Assembly (NCBI RefSeq): GCF_965638725.1
Contig: NC_134963.1
Coordinates: 10,072,501 to 10,136,500, forward strand
Length of the DNA: 64,000 bases
Source of the DNA: Aptenodytes patagonicus
Lineage: Eukaryota > Chordata > Aves > Sphenisciformes > Spheniscidae
Direction of reading: 5' to 3'
This document shows, one piece after another, positions 46,419-60,800 of this stretch. Each line of letters begins with the position of its first letter. Position 1 is the first letter of the stretch. The notes under the pieces are model-generated. The model ran no database searches and was not told the DNA's origin. It saw only the letters and a program-made list of their open reading frames with translations. Both the position numbers and the translations under genes were made by a program.

Positions 46419-49400
46419 ACACCTGTAATAATTATTCTGTTCATAAAGACTGCCTGTGTAAACCTGCTTCCAGGTAATGGTGATCTCCTGTTATCAAATA
46501 TTTTGGATTCTGTCCTGTCTGCCAATTCACCACTGGTAAGGCTGGGAGCATGAGAATCCGTCTTCAGCACCATGTTGGACATTCAGCCACAGGCGTTACT
46601 GCATGACATCCAAATTCCCTGTGACTTACTTTCTCTTGTAGCTCTCAGTCTTAGCACCAAAGTTTCGCAAACAGCCACAACTGTGTTTTCACGGTACGGC
46701 TCAACTGAGTTCTCTCTGGTTTATCTGTACGGGAAACCTGCTGTAGTGATTTGCCCAAAGCTGTTCCGGTAGTCTTTGGTAGAAAGAAGTAAAATTTTAG
46801 GGTCTTCTAACTGTCGAGTTTGTGCTGGCTCTTCAGACTCTGCCAGTGAGTGAGTGGTGCAGCTGTTGCAAATTTTAGCCAGTAGTTGTGAAGTAATCCA
46901 GCACCTGGAGTACTGAATATTTTGAGTTGGGATTCAAAAACATGAATAACGTAGAACTGGCTGTTATCTCTGTATGTTCTGGTGTGAATTGCTTGCCCAT
47001 CTTTTGTAGAGAAGATCGATGAAGGAGCTATTGACAGTCTTGTGATTCAGATATATTAGGGATACTCTTTAGCCAATTTCAGGTTTGCATGGGATTGTTT
47101 GACACGTAACTTTCCAACTTGCAGTCAAATAAGAAGAAGTTCTTCTAGGCAGAAACCTCTGTAAATTTGTAACACATTTCTTTTGTCTATCCATCTTGTG
47201 TACTGAGATAGGTCTTGTAGAAAAATATTGTAATGAAATTCATGACTTTATTACATTAAACATTCACAGAAGGTCAGAATTTTACAGGTTATCTTCAGTT
47301 CTGACTGTTATTAACTTTGAAACCATGTTTTTTTTCCTTACAGTAAAATCCATTTTGATACGGATCTAGCAACTATCCTGTCATGAAGTCTTTTGCATCT
47401 CAGTAGACTGTGTGCTAAATCTATGGACAACTAGAAGAAAAAAACCAACCAAACAAAAAAAACCTTTTACTACTGATCGTGATTCCTGAACAAGCTTCTT
47501 ACACTGCCTAGTTCATCTGTTCAGTTGTAAATTACTGAGTTTGAGAGCTGTCTGTGCTCAACATTCTGCTTGGGAAGCAGGAGAGATGGGGATGTTGCTC
47601 AGAGTTCAGTGCTCCCCCACATGTATTGCTGCTTGTACCTCTGGAGTGTGGGAAAGAGAGTGATAACCTGGGGAGTCTAAAGACATCCTCTGAACTCGTC
47701 AGACACAAGGACCCCCACAGAGAACAGTGCCAGAACATCAGTCTCCCTACAGCAATTGCCTGAACTAGCTACTGAAGTGTTATTGGAGACTAACTCCGTA
47801 CCCAGAGAAATCGGAAGAGGCAGCTCGTGGACTGAATGTTAAAGATTCTAATAGTTTTAGGAGCAGAACTCCAAACTGTGCCTCCATTCAGCAAATGCAG
47901 GTCTGGGGCAAAAGCACTCGGCTATACTTCATTCCTTAGCACACCCAAAGTGTGTGCATTTAACATGCACACACCCCTTGGTGTTTTATTGCTTGTGCTT
48001 TCCACACGTGCACCCCAACTTCCCTAATGATTGTTCTGTCCTGCTCTCACTTTGGGACTATACTTCAAGTAGGTGAGGCTGCTGAAAAGGAGGGGGAGGA
48101 AAGGAGAAATTTTGATGCCACCAGACAAAAGGCAATGTGGGAAGCTGACTGGCGTGCAGTTATTTACCGTGGCAAATTCTGCGTCCTTATTATTAAAACT
48201 ATTCATAATACATTCTGAATAAGTAGCATTCAGTCTGGAGGATGATAAGAAATGAACGCTGTGCTCTAACCACTTATCCATCCCTTCCCTGGCAATGGTG
48301 CAGCCACGGCGATGCACCACCAGGGCTCGTGCTGCAGCACAGGGTGTTCATTTCATCCTTTGGAGGAAGGGACTTACCTGCTTTATGTACCTGCAGCATT
48401 CTCCAAATGAACCCCTTTGTCATGCTGCAGGTATGGGGGAACAACTGACAAAGCAAGGAGGAGTTAAATGTATCTGAGCTCTAATTCTATGTGGTGTTAA
48501 CAGAGATGCAGTTATTTGAAGTATCAGCTAGGTTTATGAGAGAAAAAACTGATTTCAGAAGTAAAATGCCCAAACTAAAAATGCAGAGATATCCTACACT
48601 GTGTTGTAACCTGGATGAAGGCTTTGGCAGCATATCTACCCAGGTTTTGAATGTTTTGGGTACAGATGTGCCTTAGTAAAGAAGATGCTGCTTTAGTTTG
48701 AGTGTAACATTGTACAAATACAAAAGTCAAACAAGCTCCAGTACAAAAAATAAAGTGTGGAATAAAAGCATAACTAGAAAAATGGCATGGACAGCCTCAC
48801 TGTAAGCAAGAGTTTTGTGTGTAAGTAATAGACAACCTCTGTTGTTTAATAACCAAGCAAAAAGAAGCTTGGATCCAGTAAATCCTAATGGGTTTTGCAG
48901 ATTCTGTAATTGAAATACCTGAGTGTATATGCTGATGTCAGACAAAATGAAGTGGCCTGTTTGACATCAAAGTTTACCCATCACCAGTTAACATAAAGAT
49001 GAGTGCCTTTCCCTGGGTCTCTGTCTTGATGGAAGGCTAGTTATAAGTGTTTGTATACAATTGGCTGTGAACCATCTTGGCCTGAAACAAAATTGAGAGC
49101 GGGGGGGACACACGAAGTGGTGGGCAGTGATCCACTTGTGTGCTCCAAGTGGTGGGAAAGTAACTGCAGAGCATAGAAACTCAAACTTCTGGAGGAACCC
49201 CAGAATAAAAGACGTTTTATTGATCCCATTTTCCAGTAAGAAGAGCATCATTTAGTGTCTTCCTCTACCTTTCCAGTTGTCTCCTAGCATAAAGACATCC
49301 AAGCCATTTTAATATCTTCTGCAAAGAGTAATTTGAGGTTTCTTTTGTGAGGAAGCCTGACCTCCAACTTGCCGCTACTGTGAGAATGAGTGGGAGGCCA

Positions 49401-52400
49401 AGGGGGGCAGTTAACTTACTGAAGTTTGCAGCAAAGTGCTGAATTTGTGGGATCCCTTGAGGGCCCAGCTTGAGAAGGTATTTAGATATTTATAGCTGTC
49501 TCTACATTATTGAGAGAAATGGGGTCTTCTAGCCATTTAAGCAAAATTCTGATGTGTTGTGGAAGGTATCCGTGTGACCCTCAAATTTGTTTTAGAAGTT
49601 CTAGTTTCTCTACCCTCTTCCTCCCCTCCAAAAAAAGAGGGAGGGGAAGTGGGAAGATGACTATTGGTATGTCACTTTTCAGTTAAGTCATTAACACAAC
49701 AATTTTTAGGCTCCTAGTGAATTTTCTTTTTCTTTACACACACATCCCCTGCTGAGGGTATAGCATATTGGGTACTTAAGGGTTAAATCATCTTGCTTTG
49801 GAAGCAGCTGGGCAGTTTACACTCCTTGCTGGGCTGTACAAAAATACTTTTCCTTTGAAGTACTGGGAGGAGCGGCTAAGGGTAAAACCTGGAATGGGGT
49901 TGCAGCTAACAGTTTGTAGTGGGCTTAGCTTGGAACAGGCAGCTGCCTGCAACTGCAGTATGAGATGGCAGAGAAGGTCAGGGTTTCTTTCACTCTCGCC
50001 TTCACTGTCTCAGGGTGAAGGCTTTCTTTTTGAAATTCTTCAAATGCTATTTAGTTCTTGGAAAATTCTTGGATTGGGACAGGTTGCAAGAAATATAGAT
50101 TAAAAATATCCTTTCCCATAAAGGCAGGCCAAATATAGGGGTCCTACTGGAAGTTCCTTGGCTGCTTCTGATTTGATCTGGTAGTGAAGTACACGCTGCT
50201 GCTGTCTGGGGTGAGAAAGATTCACCTCCACTGAGTCGTAGGAAGGAGGTCAAACTCTTTTGAACAATGTATTTTCTAGAAAGAGCTTTCAGAAGTCCTT
50301 TTTTTCCCAGTTTGCTAGAACCTGCGAAATCTCAGACCTGATGCCATACCTTAGACATGTTGAACTCTCAGTTTAGCAATAAAACAGCTGATGGGAGGAT
50401 GGCAGTTCTGGCACTTGCCCTGGATGGCTGAAACCAAATTGGAAGACATCATGTTTGTAAGAAAAGCCGCTAGGTTTATAGTGCTGTACAGCAGGAAGCC
50501 TTCTCCTCTATTGTATACAGCACGCTACATAACTATGAATGACATTGCTTGATACGGCTTCTTAAAAGCAAATCTTTTCATAGACGAAACCTGATGCGAG
50601 CTGGGCTCCAGTGCACTTGCTGTTTCCCGCCACCACCAGCAGTGGATCTAGACTAACTGAAGTTGCTCTCTGGTTTTCTAGCGTAATACTTTGCCTCTTG
50701 GTAATAATTTCTTGACAATATTCGTATGCATGTTTGGGAAGGTCTGAATCTGAGAGATACTGTTGTTGCCATTATATGAAACTGAGGAAAAGAAATTCCC
50801 TTTTAGCAATCAGTGCCACTGAAGGGACAATCAAAAGCAGTTTAACCACCAGCTAATGAGGGGTAACATTAAAATGCCTGGCTGTATCTGTTGAACAGAT
50901 GATGATAGTGCTGTATGTCAGATCTCCAAATTTCAAGTTAAATTTATCTTAACTGCCCTTAATAATCCTTCCCCTTCATCTTTACTCATTTAAGGGTCCG
51001 ACACTTAGCTGTTGGTAGGGTCTCCAGGTTTATTTCCCTGCTGCTCTGCCACTCACTCTTTAGCTTTCTACCTCTGTCTTTTTTCTGAACACAAAAAGTG
51101 TCAAGTTGCTAAAATAAGCAGAATTTTCCTCTAGGGTTTCTGCTGTCGTATGAGTTATATAGAGGGTTCTGTCCTTGAAATGCTTGCTTATTAATACCTG
51201 AAGTACGTTGCTTTCCCATTTAACAATTCAAGTACCAGGGAAAATGTATAGTAATGTAGGCCTAAGAATCTCAGAAAAGATGATCTGCTTTCATCTCAGA
51301 GCTGTTGTTGAAAATCTTCGCTTATAATCTACACCCAACACATTCATTTTCTAGAAAGTGAGGGTTAGTGCCATGACAGAAGTGAAAGTAAAAGGCCCCA
51401 CAACAGGATTTTTGGGCTATTGTATTTTGTTTTATTTTTTCAAGAAGCTGCTACCCGTGTTAGATCTCTGGTTTCAAAGGGGAGTTGCCTGGCTCCTTAC
51501 GTGTTGGCTGTGCATGGCTTTGCAAGTGCAGGAGTTAAAGAAAACCTCCAGTCCATTTGCCATGTTGGATGATTTGTGATAATTGACAGACTTCAGTTTG
51601 ATTCCGAGGATGTTTCCCACTTCTGTGTTACAAGAGGCATAAGCTGATGGGCCTTCATATTATTATTAAATATCCTTAACAAAATGGAGTCTAGAGAAAC
51701 AAGAACGCAGAACTCTGAGTGTCTAGGTTGTGTGGCTGGCATACAGTGACTTTGCTTTGCATAGCTGAAAGACTAACAATAAGTTATCACACTCAACTAC
51801 TTCTTAACAGGAGGGAAAATGTAGTCTGTCCAAATGTTGTTATAGTGGCATATGTGCATTGACTGTGTGTTTTTATGTGTCTGCCTCTCTGGGGTCACAG
51901 GGGCGCACATGCTGTTTCAGTGTGTTAACAAAGCTGCTCTTGGACAGGAATGGGTGCTACTGCCTTTCCCAAAACTGTGCAGGCAAAGCAGATATTATCA
52001 GCGCTGGCCCTGGGGCATAAAATAGAAAGATCAAAGCACATGGCAGCAGCACACAGAGGCTCTTCAAAGCCTGAGTAAGGCAGGATTGATAGAGAAAAGG
52101 AGAAGCTCTTGCTGATGTAATCACAGCCTGTGAGACAGGTTGGTTTTTTTTTTTTCTTTTTCTTAATTTAAACAAAGACACAAAGACAGTCCTTGTTTGT
52201 TTAGAGAGGTGAAGCGTGTGCCGCAGAGATAGAGCAGGGATACCTGAGTATATAGAAGGTTTTCATGGACAGCATGGAGCTCAAGCATTTTGAAGTAACT
52301 GCAAACTTGCAGTTTTCCTTATTTTACTTTGCACAACTTCCGCATGTGGTATTCTCTCACTTGTGGTGTCCATGTGGGATGAAGTAGGAAAATGGCAAAG

Positions 52401-55400
52401 GAAGGAATGCTTGTTTTCAGGCTGCCTTCCTTATTAAAATGGAAACTATTTTGTTTTCTCTTGAGAACTCCAGTTAAAAATTTCTGGGATTTGTATGAAA
52501 AGAAGTTGAGCACAGGCAAGGTGGAGTTAGAGGGGAAGTGATAAGCCTTATCCATTGTCAAGAAGCGCAGGCTTGTTCAGGCACAAACTGTGAATGGGAA
52601 AGAAACAGTTGTTCTCCCCCTTTGTGTATGTGGAAAGGAGGAAGGAGAGGTGTGACTTTTCTGGAACAGATGTGCAGGGGATGGAAAGAGTTTCCAATCT
52701 TCTCCTTTACAAACCTCACTTCTCTTTATATGCTGCAGCTGCAGAAGTGTGTTTCTGAACCTCCATTTTTATTATAAAGGTGAGGGATAGAAAACAGCTT
52801 GTCAAAGGCAACCTTGTGAAATTGTGAGCTAGAGCATGGTAGTGCAGCTTTTCCACCCAAAGGTGTATCTGTACAGTGTATTGCAGATGACCTGAGCTAG
52901 TACAGTCTGATATCCAAAAACTGTGTGACCTTGTGGGCATGACGCAAAGCCTGAATGAATAAGTGTTACCAGAGAGGCAACATATATTAGTTAATGTAGT
53001 TGCACTGATTTTGTACATGTTTGGAGCTCAGGCAGAACAAGCTCTTCTGCTTGGATGGTGAGCAAAGTCTGCATGCATCTGCTCTTGGTATAGACTGGTA
53101 TGTCTATGTGACAGGGGGCCTGAACCAATCCCTGCGGGAGGGAGAGCTGTGCCCCTTAGTCTCTGGGAAGCTGTTAACTCCGAAACAGCAAAACGACTTC
53201 ACCATTCTGCATTGTTTCACTTACTGATTGTTTTAGAAGAAAGATCTAATGGGATTATCTCAGTCCCAAAATGTATTCCAGGATGCCAGAAACCACAGTG
53301 GTTATTTCTATCTGGCAAAATCTCCAGCTTTCCTTCCCCCATAGCCCTGAGACTATTTGCAGTGCAGTTCAGATTAGTACCCAAAATTGTGGCACTCTGA
53401 AGTCTGAAAATCTGTCATGAGGGAAAGGTGACTGCATATATTGTTGACTTTCATGCTTCATTCTGGGGTTGAAGCTACATTTATAGTAGCTAAATCAGTT
53501 TATTACTTTAATAAGAGGTCCCTGCTCAAAAAGGGATGCATCCTCTTTATTGTGGAGTATGTGGGATGATACTGGCATTCCTATGTTGTCTCATGTGGAA
53601 ATCTCTCCATTTTGCTGGTCGGCATCAAAACGTCTTCCCTCCACCCCCCTGAATCTCTCTTCTGCCATGCTCCTTCCACAGATGTGTCTGATTTGATACT
53701 TGACACTAGTAGAAAGAGCTTCAATACACTTGAAATACTCCGATTTTGGTTTCTAGTTACCAAACCTTCAGGCACCAGGAAATTTGCACATCTTACAGAG
53801 CTCTGAGATGGGCTCTGACATGTACTTTTGTTACTGCTGCAGGCACTTTCCCCTCATGATACAGAGAGGCTAGAGAAAAATTCTGGGGTGGGAATCCTAG
53901 CAGTTACCACGACTTTCTGGGAACTTAGGCATCCGCTTTAAAATATTTCCTTTTTGGGAATCCCACCCAGATATGTGCGGGACAGGCTGTTCCAGTCTGT
54001 TGTAGTAGACAGCAGTTAATAAAGCAGAGGTTTCTCTACCCATAGAAGAAGATGAATCGGAGGGTTCTGCCATCAGTATGGCATTCCCATGCTTTTGCTT
54101 CTAGTGAGCAATAGTATGAAAAAAGAGGTTTTAACTGATTTCCTGTATGCTCTACTGAGTTTGTGCGGCCACTTCTGTCGGCAGTATCCATGGCCTTTTG
54201 ATTCATGCAGCCAAGTGAATTAACACAACTGCCATGCCAAGTTAACCAAAAAATTCCTCTGTTCCAGTGACTCTCTCTGGCAGAAGCCAGTAGCAGATAC
54301 TTGTGAAGGAATGTAAGATTAGAGCAAGCACATGGTGAGAATTCTGCAGTACATGCTTCCAGCCTCTACCAGCTTGTGGCTTAGGACCTCCTATTAGCAT
54401 CAACTGATACATGAGAGCCCTTGATGGCTTTTTCTTCCACATTTTTTTCCAGTCCGTTACTTCACCTATAGCTTGCTTGTCTGAATTTGAGAGAGCACAG
54501 GGAAGATCTGTTTTGGTTTTGAGGACCTTGTGAGGGTTGCTGCATACTGTGACATTGTACTTATCCTTATTTTTGGATAGCAAAGGAGTCAGAGTTGGTG
54601 CGTGTGGTGCAGGAGGTCTAGAACAACTGTTTCGTTGGCATGACTGGTAGGTACCTAGTTAAATTGCTCACTAACAGGAATGGAGGGAAGACGACTAAAT
54701 CTCCAGAATTTTTCTCATTCTCTTACTGTTCAGCATAAGTTCTGTAGAGGTTTTTTTTTGAGCTGCAGGGGGAAAAACGTTGCCAGGAAGTAATTGTTCT
54801 TTCTGTCTCTTTCTAATTCTGTGCAGCAGCTGCCTGGTCTTTAGCTGCTATTAATGTTCAGAGCTCTTTGAACAAAGGAGCGTTAGGCTGATGTAACTTC
54901 TTCCTCTGTCAGACATTCCCTCTGAAGCCATCTTTTGTCTCGATGGCCCTATTGTAACCATTCATATACTGATGAATGAACAGGAAGCTGATGATGACAG
55001 TGAGCAGATGAGTTTGATCCTGAACAGGTTTTACTCATACTCCAGCTTGAGGGAGTTATGTAGGAACTGAGCTGTACCACTGTCAACTATAATGTCTGAT
55101 TTGTTCATTCAAATTTTCTTTTGTTTAAGTAAACTGGAAAAGAATATTAATCTAGGAGAAAATGTGCTAACTTTTTTTTATTGAACAACAATATTGCAGA
55201 TACAAATCCAGGAATTCTGTCTGTCACCTCTTCATGCGAAGAGAAGTTTACTTGAATGGCTGTATTTTTATTTTTGGGACCGTGAGTTCTGTCATGTTTG
55301 ATTAGAGGTGATGATCTCTCATTTGTTGTCCTGTTTGTGACAAACCAGACTCAAACTCGTCCTAAAGATGCTGGGGAAGATAACTTACAGCGCCTCAGGT

Positions 55401-56754
55401 GACAGTGATTGGTGGGGAGGAAGAGAGGGAGAACTTCTTCCCCCCAACTCTTCCTCCACACACATGTTTTAAAGCGTACTACTTTAGGCTGATGACAAAA
55501 TGCATCCTTAAAGCCTAACGTGAACAGCATTAGATGTGGTGGAGGTCTTGGCCTTTTTCTTCTGGACTGGGAGAGGATAGCAAGAGGAACTTATCAGCTG
55601 AAGTACCAGCAAACATGTGTCCACAGTGCACAGTATTAATTTCCAGCATAGCAAACTAGTTTATAAAGTTAGTTACTGAAGAGTGATGTGATCTTGCACA
55701 GAAAACTTGTTAATCTGGGTGAATGTATTAAACAGGGAGTTGAATGCTAGTACTGGGCTGACGTCCCTCCAAGAAGAATGGCAGGGTTAAGGGGCTGACT
55801 CCTTAATGTGAAGAAAACTTAACTCACTTGAGGCTCCTGGGCCTGAAATTACTCTGTTCTGGCAGTAAGAGGCAGATTTGAAGTCAATAATACATTATTT
55901 TAGTACTATCGTAGCTATGATGGTTTGAGGCGCTCTGAAAAAAAAGGCAATGCTATCTTGTGATATTAGGTACTAGAATGAAGCCAAAATATGGTAGAGG
56001 ATGTTTGAGCCAGATTGTCTGTCTGAAGACTGATGAGAAATACTTTTGTCTACTATCAGCTACCTGGCAGAGGCCGTACACGGTATGACGGTCACCGAAG
56101 CATCCTAACCACAGCTCTTCCAACACAGCAGTTTTTTCATGTGGCCTTTGGTGCTTGCAATATATATTAGCTTTCTACAGATATATAACTAATCTAGTTT
56201 CAAAATGCCTGATGAAATGAAGGGACTTTTAGATGTATTTTTAAAAATGAGCACCAAAAATTATTTAAATATTACGGACGAAATTAGCAGTTCCCTAGCA
56301 GAGATGTGTTTGTGAGTGCGGTTGTTCTTTTCACAATGCCTAGCCTTTTCTGTTTATTTTTGTGATCGGGCACAGATTCCATTGACCTTGTTTTTATTTT
56401 TGCATATGTCACATTTTCTGCAGACCCTGTTCTGTGTTTATCTCTGGCTGTAAGGACCTTGGTTATAGCGATTCTCCCCAACAAGTCACAGCTGTATATA
56501 CAGCGGGTTATGTATCAGTGCTGGTCTTGGGAAGGATCGTGGTTAATTGTGATGCAAGCTGGAGGCATGCACCAGGAAGAACAAAGAGGGATCATAAAAA
56601 GCTTCTCAAAGTTGTGGCTAAGATTTCTTTTCCTTCTTAAGAATAAAGTGTATTCTGAAAACCTTACCCTGGTAGAAGTAACACTGAATATTTCATGAGA
56701 GTGTTGCAATTACTAGGAAAGGACCAGAGAGCAAAGCGGAAGACCTCATGGGCA

Positions 56755-57394
56755 CCATTGGGCTTCAAGAGCTTGAATGTTGTGTGCAGTTCAAGTCAGT
56801 GCATCGTAAAACTGGAAAGGGAGACTAGAAAAAGGAACGGGTAGACCACAAGCTGTGGATCAGCCTCGTCATGTAGTGGAGTGATGCTCACTGGAAAAGG
56901 CTGAATTTTATCAGCTTGGAAAAGAGGCTGTGGACAAGAGACTTTTGAGTAAAGTCTGATGTGGAGACAGTGACTAAGGAACAATTGTTGGCTGTTCCTT
57001 GCAATACGAGGACTATCAGAGCGTACTCAGTGAAATTCGCATAACAGCTTTAAAGTTAGCAAAAGAATGTATATTTTTAAAACAGTAGGTTGTGTTACTT
57101 GCTGTAGGATAGTGTAAAAGCCGAAAGTATGGGTGTCATCCAAAAGGGGTTAGGCAAAATCATGGAATGTAGATGGCATTGCTTACTATTGAACACAATG
57201 TTCTGGGTGAAGTCTCAGCTCTGGAATTCTTTTAATCACTGATAGCCTTAATTAAGAGGCTGTATCAAAAGAAGAATCATTCTGTATCTGTTCTGCTTTT
57301 CCTAATCTCCAAACTTCTGCAGTTGGCCACTGTTGGAGATAGGATACTGTGCTGGTTGGATTTTTGGTCACACCCTGTATGGCTGTTTTTATGA
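56755..57394 (+). mobile_element. Ancient CR1/L3-type LINE, 3' terminal fragment
   Basis: About 640 bp that follows the 3' end of old amniote CR1/L3-type LINEs in order. CTTGAATGTTGTGTGCAG (the LEYCVQF segment) near 56775 comes first, then ATCAGCTTGGAAAAGAGGC, a degenerate coding stretch to GTTACTTGCTGTAGG near 57100, a 3' UTR with GAACACAATGTTCTGGGTG, and the terminal module TTGGCCACTGTTGGAGATAG, GGATACTGTGCTGG, TTTGGTCA, CTGTATGGC. Many substitutions and frameshifts mark it as old. The comparison is with a consensus held in memory, so family naming is tentative while the LINE origin is strong. Confidence 0.75.
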
Positions 57395-57745
57395 CTTGCC
57401 CAACATTGCATAGGAACTCCGTGGCAGAGGAAGCAATCCAGTCTCTTGGGAAGCATTCAGCTGCTTTAACCACAATGCTATATTTTCTTTTCTCATAGTA
57501 TCTTACCTCATTCACTGCACTGTCCAATTTTCTGACACGTGAGGGAAATGTCCTGCAGACAGCACTCATTCGCCCCACACTGCTGCATTCTTGGAGTACA
57601 GTTTACACCATTGATTTCCCAATCAGTGAGGCATACCTCAGTGGTGAGGTGTGCCAACAGTAGATACACAGCACTAAACCAAAGCCAATAAGCTTTGCTG
57701 GACTTATTAGCATGGGCTGTATGCCAGTGCTACAGGAGTTGGTTT

Positions 57746-57891
57746 AAAAAAAAAAGGGAAAAAAGGGGGGTGGGGTGGAAGGGAAGAAGTGAAGGGGTAG
57801 TCTGGAAGAGGAGAGAGATGAGGCAATAGATTAGTGGCCATAGGAAGGAGGAATCCAGAAAGAGATGGGGAAAGAAGGAGGAAAAAAGATA
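57746..57891. repeat. Purine-rich (GA) low-complexity tract
   Basis: About 145 bp almost free of pyrimidines in long parts, starting with A10 and GGGAAAAAAGGGGGG and continuing with GGAAG-type units. Long purine strands can form triplex-type DNA, but no function is indicated. Confidence 0.6.
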
Positions 57892-60800
57892 CAACTGTTG
57901 TTGTATCCTGAAATACAGCACAAGTATCTAAAATTAAGGCTGAATTGGGCTACCTTAAATCTCGCACTTAAAGTATGAAACACTTGCTAGTCCAGCCTTA
58001 GCATTCCTATACAATTCAGATAAAACTGAACATGTATAACAGCAATGTCAGAGAAAATTATTTGGACAAAAAAGCTTAGGTAAATTTTAGAAACTTCTGT
58101 ACCTTGATTTTTCCCCCCCATATATAGGGTGCTGTAGTATGATAAGCATGTACATTAATATGGTGTCAGAGAAGAAGCTGAGGAAAGCTGTTTGGTTTTA
58201 CAGTTCTGCAAAACAGTTCAGTTTTGCAGTTCTGTACTCACAATGAAGTTGAATTTTGCTCTTAGATCAGGGAATTAACCTCTTTGTAATGAAAGGGGAG
58301 TGCATGAGCTCTCCAGAATTTCAGAAGCTTTCATTATTGTTAGTTTGACTTTAAATAATAGAAAACGAATCCTTCAGGCACCAAGTGCTAAGTTTCTACA
58401 AATGCCTTTGAAAGATGGAAAAGAACGAAGGACTGATAATTTCTTGAGTGCAGAATAGCGTTCTGGTTCAAGATGTCAAAGCATAGACATGCTGAGTGAG
58501 CAGTGAGTGAAACTGTACATCAGTCAGCCTTGTATGCTGACAAAGTGTTTTGAGTAGTGCACTGGACTGAGTTGTGCAGACCAGTTTACATCTAAGTTGG
58601 TTACTTGCTGTGCAAAATAAAACACATTGAGGCTGAAAGAGGGAAGAAGAATTTCACAGTGTGTGAAATGGGAATATTTGCAGTGACTATTTCAGCAATG
58701 GGCTACATTAGAATTGAGAATAGCTTTTTATTTTGAAGTCATTCTCCCTACTACAGAACATTCTTCAGTGGTGACTCAGTGTAGAGCTAATCTCACTCAA
58801 AATGGTTGCCAGTTGCCACTTGGAACAATAGGACTGAAGCCACAGGCTGCCATCAGGTGGCTGTTCTTAAGAAGGGCATTTTTTCCCCAATGGATTTGAG
58901 TGTTTCTTCCATCTGATAACATAGAAGGTCTCAATATTCACTGAATTCTTGTAATAGAAGACTTTGAAAACAGTGCAGTTACTCATTACTTTATCTGAAA
59001 TGGAGAACCCAGTACACCAGATATTTTCTTTTACAGAAAAAAAAACCATTAAACCTTAATCTGTGTTCAGGAACAACTCTTTGCACCTGATTTATATGCC
59101 ATAATACTGGCCACTACTTTTGTTTTAAAGTACTCAGTTCCTCTCTGGGCAGGGGCATCTTTTCCCTATACTGTGTATGAGGGATTTAAGCAGAGGGAGA
59201 AAGGAATGATTTGCATACAGTCATAAAGGGAAATGACTTCGCTGGAACAGAAATGCAGCCACCTCCATCCTCTGTTAGGGTGAGATTTGGCGAGCAGGCT
59301 ATTCTGTTCTCTCCACCATGGCATAATGCCTCTGAAAAAGAGGTCAAGTGATAGGTCTCGGAGAGGAGGGCTAAGGAAAATTTGGAGCACAAAGTGGGGA
59401 AACTGGGATATGAGAAGGCATGTGGCAGCTGGAGTTTGAAACGGAACTTCTGTAAACTTTACCTGTTTGTGTATTGCTCCAGGGTGGCTTATAAAACGTA
59501 AACACAAATCTGACCAAAAGGTAAACTTCAAAAAATTATTTAAGATGGAACTCTCTATCTTCAGATGGTAAAAATTGTCACAGGTATTTTCTTGAGCATT
59601 TTTTGGTTGCTGCAATGTAACCTGAAGTTAAATGTAGAGGGAGGGAGAGTGCTTTGTAATTTATGATAAAATGCGATACAAGGATATGATAGTTATCACA
59701 GGTGACTTGAGAGTCACCTATTTGTAAATCTAGACAACTTAAAGGTCAAGCTTCAGAGAAATGCATGCAAAGGTAAGAAGTAAAGGGAGGTGTCCAAAAT
59801 AGTTAACTCTGTAGCAGCATAATGAAGGAAAACGTGTAGTTAAGACCCGTAATACCCATAGCTGATTTCAATATGTGCCTTCCTCTTATGTCATAGGAGA
59901 GATGTGTGAAGGGATTTGCAGTAGACTGCGTCTGAACAGGGGACTAGGGAGTGATTTGTGGCCGAGGCATGAGGAAAGACTGGACAGAGTATGCAGCACA
60001 GGTAGTTTCATATCAAGACAGAGGAATAAATAAGATTCCTTAGAAATAATGCAACGTAGGGGGAGCAACTGAGAGAGAATGTGGAGGAGAAGATTGGGTG
60101 CTGGAAAGTCTAGTCTGGGTGGTGAGTGGAGCAGATACAAGAATCTGACCTCTGTTGGGCCTGTGCTTCAGGGACGTGCTGCTTGCTCTGGGAACTAAGA
60201 AATCGTTACTCCCACCACCAAGCTGAGAGCATATCTCTGAAGCACAGTCTCAAAGAGATGGTGATTTTTTTTTTTCCAGAGAGTAAGCCATGCTAGGAGT
60301 GCTCACAGAAGGAAACAAAGCTGGTATACAGTGCTTCAGTTCTCAAGGAAGCTCTTCTCTGGGGTACTCAGTATGTTGAAGACAAGGTGACAAATATCCA
60401 GGTAAGCACTGCAACTCCGCATTTGGTCATCGCATTGCGTGGGATAGGTGGAGGTCAGTTCTGCTGTGTGTGCACACACAAACTCCTTACTCTCTTCTCT
60501 GCTTTTAAGAGATATAAAACTCTGAATAAATGTCCAGTATGTAGGGTTTTCAACGTGTCCTTGGTTTCAGTCTCTTAAAAAGCTCTGGTGGTGATGCAGA
60601 CACTTATGTACTGAATTTAAGTCTGCTGACAACAGGCTTTCTTTTTTTAATCAACTTTAGCACATCACTTTGAAAGACACAAAATTAGTATTCTGTTTTA
60701 GGCTGTTTAATGTGCCTGGCTGTAGTGGAGGGCATGAGTATTTTCGTCATATTCAAAAACTTTTGAGAGCATCTTCTGAGGCACAGGCTGAAGGAACTTC

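Noticed and set aside
54242..54583. 113-codon minus-strand frame
   Set aside because: A normal amino-acid mix, but no recognisable domain, no splice or promoter context, and a length possible by chance in 39 kb of intron.
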